A stretch of DNA of 64,000 bases from Paracoccus aminovorans (GTDB taxonomy: Bacteria; Pseudomonadota; Alphaproteobacteria; Rhodobacterales; Rhodobacteraceae): NCBI RefSeq assembly GCF_001546115.1, contig NZ_KQ955209.1:620810-684809 (forward strand). Direction: 5' to 3'. Shown in pieces: positions 8,018 through 16,886 of the stretch; position 1 is the first letter of the stretch; each line of letters opens with the position of its first letter. A program made the position numbers and the translations under genes. The notes under the pieces are model-generated. The model was not told the DNA's origin. It did not search any database and saw only the letters and a program-made list of their open reading frames with translations.

Positions 8018-8990
8018 CCCGGGCCGCCACGCACTGAACGGCCCGACCATGGGCACGCGCTGGTCGGCGCTTTTCCACGCCGATGCCGGGCTGGACCCCG
8101 CCCCGGTGCAGGCTGCCCTGCAAGCGGTCGTGACGGAGGTCGATGCCGCGATGTCGACATGGCAACCCGACAGCGACTTAATGCGCCTAAACCGGGCGCC
8201 CGCAGGCGCCTGGGTGGCCGTTCCTGCCGGCTTGGCCGAGGTGCTGAACCTCGGGCTGCGGATCGGGGCTGTATCGGGCGGTGCTTTCAACATCGGCATG
8301 GGCGATGCGGTGCGCGCCTGGGGTTTCGGCCCCGAGGAGGCCGATGCCGGAGCTATCCGTGCGACCATGGTAACCACGCGCCCGCCCGCGCATGAGGTGC
8401 TGGAGATCGACCGCACGGCCGGGTTGGCGCGAAAACATGCACCCATCACGCTCGACCTGAATGGCATCGCCAAGGGCTACGGCGTCGACAGGTTGGCCGA
8501 AATGTTGCAGGGCTTCGGCATCACCGGGTTCCTTGTTGGCATCGACGGCGAGATGCGGGCCTCCGGGCTGCGGCCCGACGGCATGCCCTGGACCGTTGCC
8601 GTCGAGGCGCCCGATCCCGAACGCCGCGCGCCCCACTCGGTCCTGATGCTGCAAGATGCCGCCGTCGCCACCTCGGGCGATTACCGGCATCATATCACCG
8701 TTCAGGGCCAGCGCCTGTCGCATACGATGGACCCGGCGACGGGCGGCCCGCTGCGGTCGTCGCCGGCCTCGGTCACGGTCGTCACGAGCAGCTGCGCCGA
8801 AGCCGATGCCTGGGCAACCGCGCTGATGGTGCAGGGTCCGCAGGCTGGCGGCGAACTCGCTGCACGCCTTTCCCTCGATGCTCTGTTTCTCATGCGCGAG
8901 GCAGGCGGCATCCGGGCCCATGCCGTCGGGGCGCTGTTCGACAGCCCGATGGTATCGGCGGCAGGCCGCGAGGGACTGGTTCGTGCCTGA
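7998..8990 (+). CDS. apbE: FAD:protein FMN transferase ApbE
   Basis: A 330-residue flavin transferase that covalently attaches FMN to Thr or Ser in exported targets. Family signatures in order: MGTRWS near residue 18, SGGAFNIGMG near 95, DLNGIAKGYGVD near 152, and MDPATGGPL near 240 (Mg and flavin-binding region). It overlaps the reductase gene by 20 bp, so translation is coupled. Unlike most ApbE proteins, it has no visible Sec, Tat or lipoprotein signal at this start, so it either acts in the cytosol before export or a different start is used. The neighbouring DUF2271 protein is the obvious substrate. Confidence 0.92.
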   Translation: MPKISTDPGRHALNGPTMGTRWSALFHADAGLDPAPVQAALQAVVTEVDAAMSTWQPDSDLMRLNRAPAGAWVAVPAGLAEVLNLGLRIGAVSGGAFNIGMGDAVRAWGFGPEEADAGAIRATMVTTRPPAHEVLEIDRTAGLARKHAPITLDLNGIAKGYGVDRLAEMLQGFGITGFLVGIDGEMRASGLRPDGMPWTVAVEAPDPERRAPHSVLMLQDAAVATSGDYRHHITVQGQRLSHTMDPATGGPLRSSPASVTVVTSSCAEADAWATALMVQGPQAGGELAARLSLDALFLMREAGGIRAHAVGALFDSPMVSAAGREGLVRA

Positions 8991-9131
8991 GGTCTGTCCA
9001 TTCGTGCAACAGGTCTTTGCAGGTTTCGTCAATTCTCGTGCGAGAACGGACAGCCTATGTCTATCCCAAGCCCGGCGCTTCTGTCGATGCCGGCCGCGGC
9101 CAGAACCACTTAGCAGATACAGGAGATCACC

Positions 9132-9605
9132 GTGCGGACTGTAAAATCTTTCACCACCGTCGCTGTCGCTCTCGCCCTTGCGCTGGGGCCATCCGGCATT
9201 GCTGCCGCGCAATCCCAGGGACATGACGGCCATGGCGCGGGGGCCATCAAGATCACGCTGAACGATGGCGTCAAATGGCAGGGCGATCAAAACATGATCA
9301 CCGGCATGACCGCGATTCACGGAACCATGGCCGCGAACCTGGACGCGATCCACAACGGCACCCTGCCGGCCGAGGTTGCGAAAGGGGTCGCTGCCGATGT
9401 CCAGAAGCAGGTCGATTTCATGGTCGAGAACTGTGTGCTGGAACCCGAGGTGGACGAGCAGTTCCATATCGTCCTCGGGGAGGTGATGACCGGTATCTCG
9501 GCATTGGAAGCCGGCGAGGTCGAGACTGGCGCGGTGACGATTGTTCAGGCGTTGAACGCCTATGGCGAGCATTTCGAGCATCCGGGCTGGCAGAATTTCA
9601 ACTGA
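9132..9605 (+). CDS. Exported protein of unknown function
   Basis: A 157-residue protein starting with GTG 6 bp after AGGAGAT. It has a signal peptide ending near residue 26 (GPSGIAAAQS), a His-rich segment HDGHGAG, then a mostly helical domain of about 120 residues with one cysteine (VENCVLEPEVD). The helical spacing suggests a four-helix bundle, but no heme or metal motif can be assigned. It lies 141 bp after apbE on the same strand and may belong to the same redox module. I do not recognise the family. Confidence 0.7.
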   Translation: MRTVKSFTTVAVALALALGPSGIAAAQSQGHDGHGAGAIKITLNDGVKWQGDQNMITGMTAIHGTMAANLDAIHNGTLPAEVAKGVAADVQKQVDFMVENCVLEPEVDEQFHIVLGEVMTGISALEAGEVETGAVTIVQALNAYGEHFEHPGWQNFN

Positions 9606-9649
9606 GGCCTATTTGCGCAAGTCAGAAAGGGGCCGGACCGGCAGAGGCG

Positions 9650-10564
9650 TCATGCCCCTGCCGGTATCGCCTTGCATGGGCAGCGCCCCTCCAGCAGATC
9701 GGCATCGGCGGCCAGGGCTGCGGCCATGAAATCCACGAAGATGCGAATGCGCGCGGTGTGGCGCAGGTCTTCATGGGTCAGCACCCAGAGATCCAGCATG
9801 AAATCCTCGGGCAATGCGGCGGCGCGAATCAGTGCGGGGTCGCAATCGGCAACCACGCAGGGCAGGGCTGCAACACCGATCCCCGCTTGCGCCGCGGCAT
9901 GGGCGGCGATGATCGAGTTCGTCCGGTAAACCTGCCGCATTTGCGGCCACCAGCGCGCCAGACTGCGGCTGAGCGGACCATGGGCCGCGCCGTAGCTGAT
10001 CCAGTCGCCATCGGCCGGGTCGCTCAGCCCTCGCGCATGAAGGCCGGGCGCTGCATAGATAGCGAAGGCCAACCGCCCGACCCGCCGTCCGACCAGTGTT
10101 TCCTGCCCCGGATTGCCAAGCCGCAACGCGACATCGGCTTCGCGCCGTGTCAGGTCGAGCACGGTATCGGCTACGACCACCTCGATCTCGATCCCCGGCC
10201 ATTCCGCCCGGAACGCCGCGATATGCCGCGGAAGAACCCCGACGGCCAACAGGTCGGTCGCGGTGATACGGATCATCCCGCTTGGCCGCTGATCCTGCCC
10301 GGTGACCTTCAGCGCCAGCGCCGCAACCTCCTCCTCGATGCAGGTGACAGAATCGCGCATCTCTTCGCCGGCGGCCGTCAGGGCATAGCCGCCGGGCAGC
10401 CGGTCAAAAAGTCGTACACCCATCCGCTGCTCGAAAGCGCCGATGCGACGAAAAACGGTTGAATGGGTCACGCCAAGCACCCGTGCCGCGCCCGAAAGCG
10501 ATCCCGCTCGGGCTACGGCAAGAAACAATCGCAGATCGTCCCAGTCCTGCGCCTGTGTATTCAT
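9650..10564 (-). CDS. LysR-family transcriptional regulator
   Basis: A 304-residue regulator: an N-terminal winged HTH (DLRLFLAVARAGSLSGAAR then THSTVFRRIGAFEQRMGVRLFDR) and a LysR substrate-binding domain with the IRITATDLL...VLPRHIAAFRAEWPGIE pattern. The start at 10564 (MNTQAQDWDD) is preferred to 10633, because the extra 23 residues are not family-like. It is convergent with the exported protein at 9132, so its target is more likely upstream or elsewhere. The effector is unknown. The region just upstream carries GCGACAG repeats. Confidence 0.88.
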   Translation of the reverse strand: MNTQAQDWDDLRLFLAVARAGSLSGAARVLGVTHSTVFRRIGAFEQRMGVRLFDRLPGGYALTAAGEEMRDSVTCIEEEVAALALKVTGQDQRPSGMIRITATDLLAVGVLPRHIAAFRAEWPGIEIEVVVADTVLDLTRREADVALRLGNPGQETLVGRRVGRLAFAIYAAPGLHARGLSDPADGDWISYGAAHGPLSRSLARWWPQMRQVYRTNSIIAAHAAAQAGIGVAALPCVVADCDPALIRAAALPEDFMLDLWVLTHEDLRHTARIRIFVDFMAAALAADADLLEGRCPCKAIPAGA

Positions 10565-10976
10565 GCAAGGTCTCCGTGCCGATTTGAATAATGTTGATCC
10601 TGAGAGGACAGAACATATTGAATCGGCAGGCAATAATGAGGTAGCTGCGGTGAACTAGACATGACCAGAATCGCCCTGTGCAGTGTCGAGCTCCCCTGTT
10701 TGTCCTGCGTCGCTCAACTTGAGGAGGAGAATGTCTTAAAACTCTTCGGCACGTGGTTATAAGCTGATTCTATTATGCGCCAACCGCAGCAGGAATCCCT
10801 TCAAAGGTTTTAGGATGGTCTGCCCAAGTTTCGCGACAGAATCGCCGGCATTTTTCTTGGAAATCCTGTCGCAAAAGCCCGATGCAAAAGTCAAAGCTTG
10901 TGCGACAGACTTACGCATCAGGTCGCGACGCGGAATCCGGGCCGCTGCGCTCTATTGCATGGCCTAGAGATCAAAC
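10565..10976. other. Intergenic region with GCGACAG inverted repeats
   Basis: No gene is supported in these 412 bases. Three related motifs are visible: TTCGCGACAG at 10830-10839, CTGTCGCAAAAG at 10866-10877, and its near-perfect inverse CTTGTGCGACAG at 10897-10908. They could be a regulator site for the LysR gene or relics of insertion-sequence ends. The CTGTCGCAAA core resembles IS6-family termini, but no transposase fragment was found beside it. Confidence 0.4.
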
Positions 10977-12329
10977 TTACCTCATGGCGAATAGCTCGTG
11001 ATGGAACCGCTTCGCGACTGGCAGTCCCTGCGCGGCAAAATCCCGCCGCAGCGCCTCACCGAACCCCGTCGGACCGCAGAACCAAATGCTGGCGTCGCGC
11101 CAATCCGGCACAGCCGCACGAATACGCTCGCCGGTCAGTAGGCCGTCGCGGGAATCAACCAGGACATGCAGACGGACGCCCGCCGATTTCGCATCCGCCG
11201 TCAGCTTGGCGATGGCCTTCTCGTCATAGTCGGCGGTCGTGTGAAACAAGTCGATTACGGGATGAGGCTGGACCAGATGCACGCGCCGTTCTTGCGTCAG
11301 ATGCTTCATGCCGGCGATGAACGGCGTGATGCCGATGCCGCCGCCGATCCAGATCTGCCGGGGCTGACCGTTGTCGAAGTCGAAACAGCCATACGGCCCT
11401 TCGATCCTGACCTCCTGGCCCACGTTCAGCTTCTCGCGCAGACGGCTGGTGTGGTCGCCGAGTTCCTTGGTCACGAAGGTGATGCGTGGATCCTTTTCGT
11501 TCCAGGCAGAGGCGATCGTGTAGGGATGAGCCCCTTCGGTACGGTCGGACAGGGCGAAGGCAAACTGGCCAGGCTTGTGGCCGGGCCAGCCCTGTTGCAC
11601 CTCGATCTCTGTCTCGAGAGCCTTCACACCCGGATAGTAATGGAGCGAGGCGATCCTGCCCCGAACCTGCCGCCCCGCACCGACGAGGCGTAGCAAGACT
11701 ACGACCGCCGCATAAGTACCTGCCGCAAGAAGCAGCGCCATCACCGCGCCGATTGGCGACGTCCAGTAGCTGAACGTGGTCAGCACCACGGCATGGAACA
11801 CGAGTATCAGGTAGACGACGGCCAACAAGCGGTGCGTTTTATAGAACGGCCGGTAGGGGAAGTATTTGATGAGCGCCAGCGCGATCAGCAGCACAGCAGC
11901 ATAGAACGCCCATTCGCCTAGACCCTCCGCCGTCCCGCGCTGGCTCATGAGAAACTGCTCGATCGGATTTTCCAGGGACGGCCTCTCACCGCGCACCGGC
12001 GGCGCGATCACGCCCCAGCCCACCGCCCATTTCGGCCCTTGGCTCCACAGCCAATGGATCACCGAAATGACGAGAGCCGCTATGCCCAGCCATTTGTGCA
12101 GCCGGTACATTTTGTCCAGCCCGCCGAACCACCGTTCCGGCCAGCGCGGCCGCAGCGCCAAGATCATGGCAACGCTCATTGCAGCCATGGCGATGATGCC
12201 AGTGTACTGGACCATCGTTCCCCGAAGCACGAAGAAATTGGCCGGTTGGAATACCGTGGGCTCCGCGACCAGCCACAAAACGGTCAACAGTGCCAGAGCG
12301 CCCCAGAAGGTGAGCTTGATGTGCTGCAT
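10977..12329 (-). CDS. Ferric-reductase-like transmembrane flavocytochrome
   Basis: A 450-residue protein of the predicted ferric reductase type (ferric reductase TM domain plus FAD/NAD module). The N-terminal 220 residues contain about six membrane helices with paired histidines (RLHKWLGIAALVISVIHWLW and YKTHRLLAVVYLILVFHAVV) that should bind heme b. The C-terminal half has the FAD motif HPYTIASAW near 276, the NAD(P) motif IGGGIGITPF near 335 and the terminal CGP plus HHELFAMR. It probably reduces a periplasmic acceptor with cytosolic NAD(P)H. It stands alone, so the substrate cannot be told from context. Confidence 0.88.
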   Translation of the reverse strand: MQHIKLTFWGALALLTVLWLVAEPTVFQPANFFVLRGTMVQYTGIIAMAAMSVAMILALRPRWPERWFGGLDKMYRLHKWLGIAALVISVIHWLWSQGPKWAVGWGVIAPPVRGERPSLENPIEQFLMSQRGTAEGLGEWAFYAAVLLIALALIKYFPYRPFYKTHRLLAVVYLILVFHAVVLTTFSYWTSPIGAVMALLLAAGTYAAVVVLLRLVGAGRQVRGRIASLHYYPGVKALETEIEVQQGWPGHKPGQFAFALSDRTEGAHPYTIASAWNEKDPRITFVTKELGDHTSRLREKLNVGQEVRIEGPYGCFDFDNGQPRQIWIGGGIGITPFIAGMKHLTQERRVHLVQPHPVIDLFHTTADYDEKAIAKLTADAKSAGVRLHVLVDSRDGLLTGERIRAAVPDWRDASIWFCGPTGFGEALRRDFAAQGLPVAKRFHHELFAMR

Positions 12330-12454
12330 CGCGGCGAGTTCTTTCTATAGTGGCCACTGTGCTTTCGTGTATCGCAGGAAGGATTCAGACTCGTTGATGC
12401 AGGTCAAGAGTGGAACTTGCCACGCATTTGTCGCGAAATCGTGAAGACTACTCG

Positions 12455-13116
12455 AACCTGGCATCGCCTTTGACGATGCCTCGGCGTTGGCATTGGCCGC
12501 GCTTCCGGAGCGTGGGCATACGCTGGTGATCGTTCCTCTCGATGGGTGCATCGCGGGAATCTTGTGCCTTTCGATCAATTGTGCCCCTCGGCCGCCGGCC
12601 ATCGCCCGGCTTCATGACATTGGAATCCGGCACATCACCAGGCTAACCGCGAGCAGCTACAGGTTCCCGCCGCTCGTCTGCCCGACGACAAGCTCCACCT
12701 TATCCCTCGGTTTCAGGCCGAGGGCACCAAGTCGCCATGATCGGCGACGGCATCAACGACCTCCCGAGCTGACCGCCGCCGATACCTTGATCGCCACGGG
12801 TGCTGCGGGGTCCGACGTGGCGATCGAGACCGCCAACATCGCGCTGATGGCTAACGATCTGGACATGCTGGCCGAGGCCACGGCGATCTCGCGCGCGACG
12901 TTGCGCAACATGCGCCAGAACCTTGTCATTGCGCTCTTGACGGTGGCCGGGCTGCTGGCGGGCGTGTTCAACGGCGATGTGCATATGGCCGAGGGCATGC
13001 TGATCCATCAGCTTTCGGTACTGGTGGTGATCGCCAACGCCATGCGCCTGCTGCGCGTCCCGCGCGGGCCCGGCGGGCGCCGACCTGTGCCGGCAGCGGT
13101 GCCCGCGACCGCCTAG
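12455..13116 (+). pseudogene. Remnant of a P1-type metal ATPase (C-terminal part, frameshifted)
   Basis: Only the end of a heavy-metal P-type ATPase remains. Segments in order: the end of the nucleotide-binding domain (LPERGHTLVIVPLDG), ARLHDIGIRHITRLT, then in the next frame LPDDKLHLIPRFQAEG at 12678-12725, in the third frame HQVAMIGDGINDLPS at 12728-12769, and back in the first frame LTAADTLIATGAAGSDVAIE and the last two helices. Three small indels therefore scramble the hinge region while the net frame returns. The phosphorylation motif DKTGT and everything before it are missing. It is dead, and distinct from the intact ATPase at 13851. Confidence 0.85.
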
Positions 13117-13184
13117 GCGCGTGTGCCTCATCAACAATTCCGCTCCCGTGCCCATGGCGCGGGGGCGTTTTCATGGGGGATGAC

Positions 13185-13835
13185 ATGACCGATAGCAATG
13201 ATGCCAGACAGATCGGCGAGGTTCTGGATTTCTGGTTCCCCGAGGGCCGGGCGCTGGATATCGACACCGCCCGCCATGCCGAGCTATGGCGCTGGCGGAT
13301 GCATGGCGGCGCGGACGGTACGATTGCGGCGCGCTTTGGCCCGCTGACCGAACGCGGCGCGGCGGGAGCGCTGGATCATTGGGCAGGGACGCCCGAGAGC
13401 CGGCTGGCGCTGATCGTGGTGCTGGACCAGTTCCCGCGCTCGCTGTGGCGGGGCAGCCCGCGGGCTTGGGCGCAAGACCCGGCGGCATTGGCGCAGGCGC
13501 TAGAAGGGTTGGAAAACGGAGACTGGGCGGCACTTGGCCTGCCGTGGTTCCAGATCGCCTTCACCCAGCCCCTGGGCCATGCAGAGGGGTCGGACCATCT
13601 GGCCCGCATCGACCGGCTGATCGCCCTGCGCCGCGACATCGCCGCCCGCGCGCCGGCGCCGTTGCGGCCGCTCTATGCCTCGCTCGTCGATCAAGCGGGG
13701 CAGGTGCGCCGCATCATCGCCAGCTTTGGCCGCCACCCGCACCGCAACGCCATCCTTGGCCGCAGATCGACGCCCGAGGAGGAAGCCTATCTGGAAAAGG
13801 GCGCGTTTCCGCATCTGCGCGTCTTTCGGGGGTGA
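13185..13835 (+). CDS. DUF924 family protein
   Basis: A 216-residue all-helical protein of the DUF924 family. Typical landmarks are VLDFWFPEG at the N-terminus, LALIVVLDQFPRSLWRGSPRA in the middle, WFQIAFTQPLGHAE, and RIIASFGRHPHRNAILGR near the C-terminus. The biochemical role of the family is unknown. The start at 13185 has GGGGG about 6 bp upstream; an ATG at 13173 in frame would add MGDD. It is convergent with the P1B-4 ATPase gene. Confidence 0.88.
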   Translation: MTDSNDARQIGEVLDFWFPEGRALDIDTARHAELWRWRMHGGADGTIAARFGPLTERGAAGALDHWAGTPESRLALIVVLDQFPRSLWRGSPRAWAQDPAALAQALEGLENGDWAALGLPWFQIAFTQPLGHAEGSDHLARIDRLIALRRDIAARAPAPLRPLYASLVDQAGQVRRIIASFGRHPHRNAILGRRSTPEEEAYLEKGAFPHLRVFRG

Positions 13836-13850
13836 GCGCATCCCCACGGT

Positions 13851-15791
13851 TCAGGTGGGCTGCGCGACACCCGTCAGCGCCTGTCCGGCAACAGACGCCT
13901 TCGGCCGGCGGATCGGGTCCGACAGCAACCGCAGCCCGTTCAGCACCACCAGCACGGTGCCGCCTTCATGGCCAATCACCACCAGCGGCAACGGCAGATC
14001 GAAGAACAGCCCGCCGATGACCAGAACCACCATGGCGCCGATGGCGAAGGTCAGGTTCTGCCGGATCACCCTTGACGTTCGGCGCGACAGGCGGTGCGCG
14101 TCCGCAAGCCGCTCCATATCCTCGGACAGCAGCGCCACATCGGCGGCCTGAAGCGCCACCTCGGACCCGGCCGCGCCCATGGCGATGCCAACATCGGCGC
14201 GGGCCAGCGCCGCGGCGTCGTTCACGCCGTCGCCGACAAAGGCGACGCGGCCGGTTGCGGCCAATTCGCCAACCGCGCGAACCTTGTCCTGTGGCAGCAT
14301 TTCGGCGTGAGTCTCCTCGGGCCCCAGCCCAAGCCGGGCGCCGATGCGCAGCGCCACCGACCTGCGATCGCCGGTCATCATGACGATGCGGCGGACACCA
14401 CTGTCGCGCAGGGCCGCGATCGCCCCGGCGGAACTGGCCCGTGCCTCATCCGCCACGCTGACGGCGCCCAGCACGGTGGCGCCGCGACCCAGATAGACGA
14501 CCGTATTGGCGCCATCCGCCAGCGCCTGCAACGCGGGGTGATCCGTTGCGGCCTTCATGTCCTCGGCAAGATAGGCATTGCCCGCCCAGACCGGGCCAAG
14601 CGCATCGGACCCTTCGATGCCGATGCCTGGCCGGGCGTTCACATCGGCCACCTGCGCCGGATCAAGCCCGCGGCTGGCGACCTCACGGCGGATCGCGGCG
14701 GCGATATGGTGCTCGGAATGCGCCTCCAGCCCCGCCAGCAGCGACAGGAACCCGGCCTCGTCGCCATCCAGAGCGACGATTTCCGTCATCTCGGCGCGGC
14801 CGGTGGTCAGGGTGCCGGTCTTGTCGAAGGCGAAGATATCGACCTCGGCCAGCGTCTCCAGCGCGCCGCCGCCCTTGAACAGAACACCGCCCCGCGCCGC
14901 CGCCGAAAGGGCCGACAGGATCGCGGCGGGGACGGAAATGACGATGGCGCAGGGGCTGGCGGCGACCAGCAGCGTGGCGGCGCGGTAAAGCGCCAGTTCC
15001 CAGTCGCCGCCCAGCCACCAGAACGTGGCAAAGGCGATCACCGCACCCGCCAGCACCGCGACCGTGTAGCGTTGTCCGAACCATTCGCTGAACCGTTCGG
15101 AGGGCGCGCGGGCGGCCTGTGCCTCGGTTACCAGCCGGATCATGCGGGCGATGGTGCTGTCGCTGACGCTGCGCGTGACCTCAACCTCCAGCACGCCGTC
15201 CAGATTGATCGTGGCCTCGAACACCTGCGCACCGGCCTCTTTCGACACCGGCATGGATTCGCCGGTGATATTGGCCTCGTCGATGCCGCCGCGCCCGGTG
15301 ACGACCACGCCATCACTGGGCACCCGGGCGCCGGGGCGCAGCACCACTACATCGCCGACGGTCAGCACCTCGGCGGGAACTTCCTCGACAGCGCCGTTGG
15401 CGGTCTTGCGCAAGGCGGTCTCGGGGCGCAGCGCCATCAGGGCCTCGATGGCGCGGCGGGCGCGGCCAAGCGCGCGTTCCTCCAGCGTGGTCGAGATGCT
15501 GAACAGCGTCAGCAGTACCGCACCCTCGAACGGGGCGCCGACGATTGCGGCGGCGATTGCCGCGACGATCATCAACAGGTCGATGTCAAGCACGCGCGCG
15601 CGCCACAGTTCCGACAGCGCGCGCCAGCCGGTGGGCAGGCCGCCAGCCAGATAGACCAGCACCAGTCCCGGCAGCTCCAGAGCGTCGAAAGCTCCGCTTG
15701 GCAGCCACCTGCCGGCCGCCGCCATTGCCATGCCGAGCACGGTGACGAGCGAAAGGGTCAGTGACAGGTCAACAGGTGGAAAGCGCTTCAT
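13851..15791 (-). CDS. P1B-4-type heavy-metal exporting ATPase
   Basis: A 646-residue P1B ATPase without an N-terminal metal-binding domain. Motifs: TGES at 176-179 (actuator), SPC at 279-281 in the metal-binding helix, DKTGT at 323-327 (phosphorylated Asp323... in the usual D-K-T-G-T), MTGDRR near 472, GDGVND at 520-525, and HEGGT at 608-612 in the last helix pair. SPC with HEGGT is the signature of the P1B-4 group, whose members export Co2+, Fe2+ or Zn2+. The start MKRFPPVD has AGGAGCCTGAC just upstream; a longer start at 15854 is possible but would overlap the neighbouring gene. The metal cannot be assigned from sequence alone. Confidence 0.93.
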   Translation of the reverse strand: MKRFPPVDLSLTLSLVTVLGMAMAAAGRWLPSGAFDALELPGLVLVYLAGGLPTGWRALSELWRARVLDIDLLMIVAAIAAAIVGAPFEGAVLLTLFSISTTLEERALGRARRAIEALMALRPETALRKTANGAVEEVPAEVLTVGDVVVLRPGARVPSDGVVVTGRGGIDEANITGESMPVSKEAGAQVFEATINLDGVLEVEVTRSVSDSTIARMIRLVTEAQAARAPSERFSEWFGQRYTVAVLAGAVIAFATFWWLGGDWELALYRAATLLVAASPCAIVISVPAAILSALSAAARGGVLFKGGGALETLAEVDIFAFDKTGTLTTGRAEMTEIVALDGDEAGFLSLLAGLEAHSEHHIAAAIRREVASRGLDPAQVADVNARPGIGIEGSDALGPVWAGNAYLAEDMKAATDHPALQALADGANTVVYLGRGATVLGAVSVADEARASSAGAIAALRDSGVRRIVMMTGDRRSVALRIGARLGLGPEETHAEMLPQDKVRAVGELAATGRVAFVGDGVNDAAALARADVGIAMGAAGSEVALQAADVALLSEDMERLADAHRLSRRTSRVIRQNLTFAIGAMVVLVIGGLFFDLPLPLVVIGHEGGTVLVVLNGLRLLSDPIRRPKASVAGQALTGVAQPT

Positions 15792-15850
15792 GTCAGGCTC
15801 CTGGCTGGCGAGGTCGCGGCTGGCAGCCGCCATCGCTGGCTGGGTGAGTA

Positions 15851-16231
15851 TCAATCGGATGGCTTATGGCACCGAAATGCAAAGGCCGCGACGGCTATCC
15901 AGATGGCGCTGCGCAGGATCATCGCGCCCATGGTGCGTGCTTCCCATGCGCCGCCGGCACCGACATGCCACAGGAAGGCAGCGAAGACGGCCACCGTGGC
16001 CGTGGCAATGGCAATCGCCAGCATCGGCGCCCAGCCCGCGCCGCGCCACAGGCCGATCCCGGCCAGGACATAGGCAAAGCCCGCGAAGAAGTTGAACCAC
16101 AGCACGAATGGCACCACTGCGCCCATATCGACGCCGCCGAACAGCGCCCTGCCGCCCGAAACGATGGTCAGCAGGCCGAAGATTACCGCGACGGCGGCGG
16201 CAACGGTCTGGCTGCGCGGTCGTCTCGTCAT
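15851..16231 (-). CDS. Small integral membrane protein, function unknown
   Basis: A 126-residue protein with four predicted membrane helices (from about residue 11, 38, 69 and 102). The start MTRRPR follows a strong GGAGG SD 6 bp upstream; a longer start at 16291 adds 20 residues without hydrophobic character. It lies between the b561 gene and the P1B-4 ATPase on the same strand, suggesting one operon. The family is not recognised beyond a generic small membrane protein. Confidence 0.7.
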   Translation of the reverse strand: MTRRPRSQTVAAAVAVIFGLLTIVSGGRALFGGVDMGAVVPFVLWFNFFAGFAYVLAGIGLWRGAGWAPMLAIAIATATVAVFAAFLWHVGAGGAWEARTMGAMILRSAIWIAVAAFAFRCHKPSD

Positions 16232-16327
16232 GTCTGCCTCCGAAGTTCGGGGTTTGGGGAGCGTCCGGGCGGGTGTGGCCCGGCCTGCCATGGGTTGCGG
16301 GTTGCGGCGCGCGGAACGGACCCCGCC

Positions 16328-16810
16328 TCAGGCCCGGCCAAGCATGCGCCGCAGCACATCGGTCTTGAGCCAGAAATGATGGTAAAGTGCGGCGAGGACA
16401 TGCAGGAGGACCAGCGGAACCAGCGCCAGCCGCGCGATGGAGTGGGCTTCGCCGATCGCCTCGACGCCGGAAATCCACGCCGCCATTCCCGAAAGCGCCA
16501 TCAGGATCAGCAGGAGGTTGAGAGCCGCATGCATGCCCGTGGCCAGAACTTTCAGGGCCGGGTGCTCGCCTTCCGGCAGGCCGGGGACGCCGCGCCGACG
16601 GCGCAGCACCAGCCGCCACAGGACCAGCACGAGGATCAGCGCGCCGGCAATGGCATGGGGATTGATTGTCGGCTGGTTCGGGAGCGTGCCCTCCATCCGC
16701 CCGTCCCATACCTTGACGATGCCGTCATGCATGAGGATCTGGAAAAAAACGAGGGCCGCAATCGTCCAGTGCAGGGCGATCTGGGTTCTGGAATAGGATG
16801 TCGGCTGCAT
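16328..16810 (-). CDS. Cytochrome b561
   Basis: A 160-residue CybB-like b-type cytochrome with four helices. Heme-ligand histidines are visible: LHWTIAALVFFQ (helix 1), NPHAIAGALILVLVLWR (helix 2), GMHAALNLLLILMALSGM (helix 3) and LLHVLAALYHHFW (helix 4). The C-terminal ALYHHFWLKTDVLRRML is a strong family hallmark. It probably exchanges electrons with the quinone pool. It is the second b561 of the window and is only distantly like the one at 3690. Confidence 0.92.
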   Translation of the reverse strand: MQPTSYSRTQIALHWTIAALVFFQILMHDGIVKVWDGRMEGTLPNQPTINPHAIAGALILVLVLWRLVLRRRRGVPGLPEGEHPALKVLATGMHAALNLLLILMALSGMAAWISGVEAIGEAHSIARLALVPLVLLHVLAALYHHFWLKTDVLRRMLGRA

Positions 16811-16815
16811 CTTGG

Positions 16816-16863
16816 TTATACCTTTTCAAGGGCGAGGATCGGCGTGCGGGGTCTTGTGGTCAT
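16816..16863 (-). CDS. 15-residue micro-ORF with strong SD upstream of cytochrome b561
   Basis: ATG at 16863 is preceded by AGGAGGCAGAC and encodes MTTRPRTPILALEKV, then TAA 5 bp before the b561 ATG. The SD and first codons closely copy those of the membrane protein gene at 16231 (GGAGGCAGAC then ATGAC, MTRRPR), so it may be a duplicated gene start rather than a functional peptide. It could act as a leader coupled to b561 translation. Confidence 0.35.
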   Translation of the reverse strand: MTTRPRTPILALEKV

Positions 16864-16886
16864 GTCTGCCTCCTGAATCCTGCCCG

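Noticed and set aside
9210..9245. HDGHG motif as a heme or metal site in the exported protein
   Set aside because: There is no CxxCH or conserved metal pattern; the histidines are in a likely flexible N-terminal segment.
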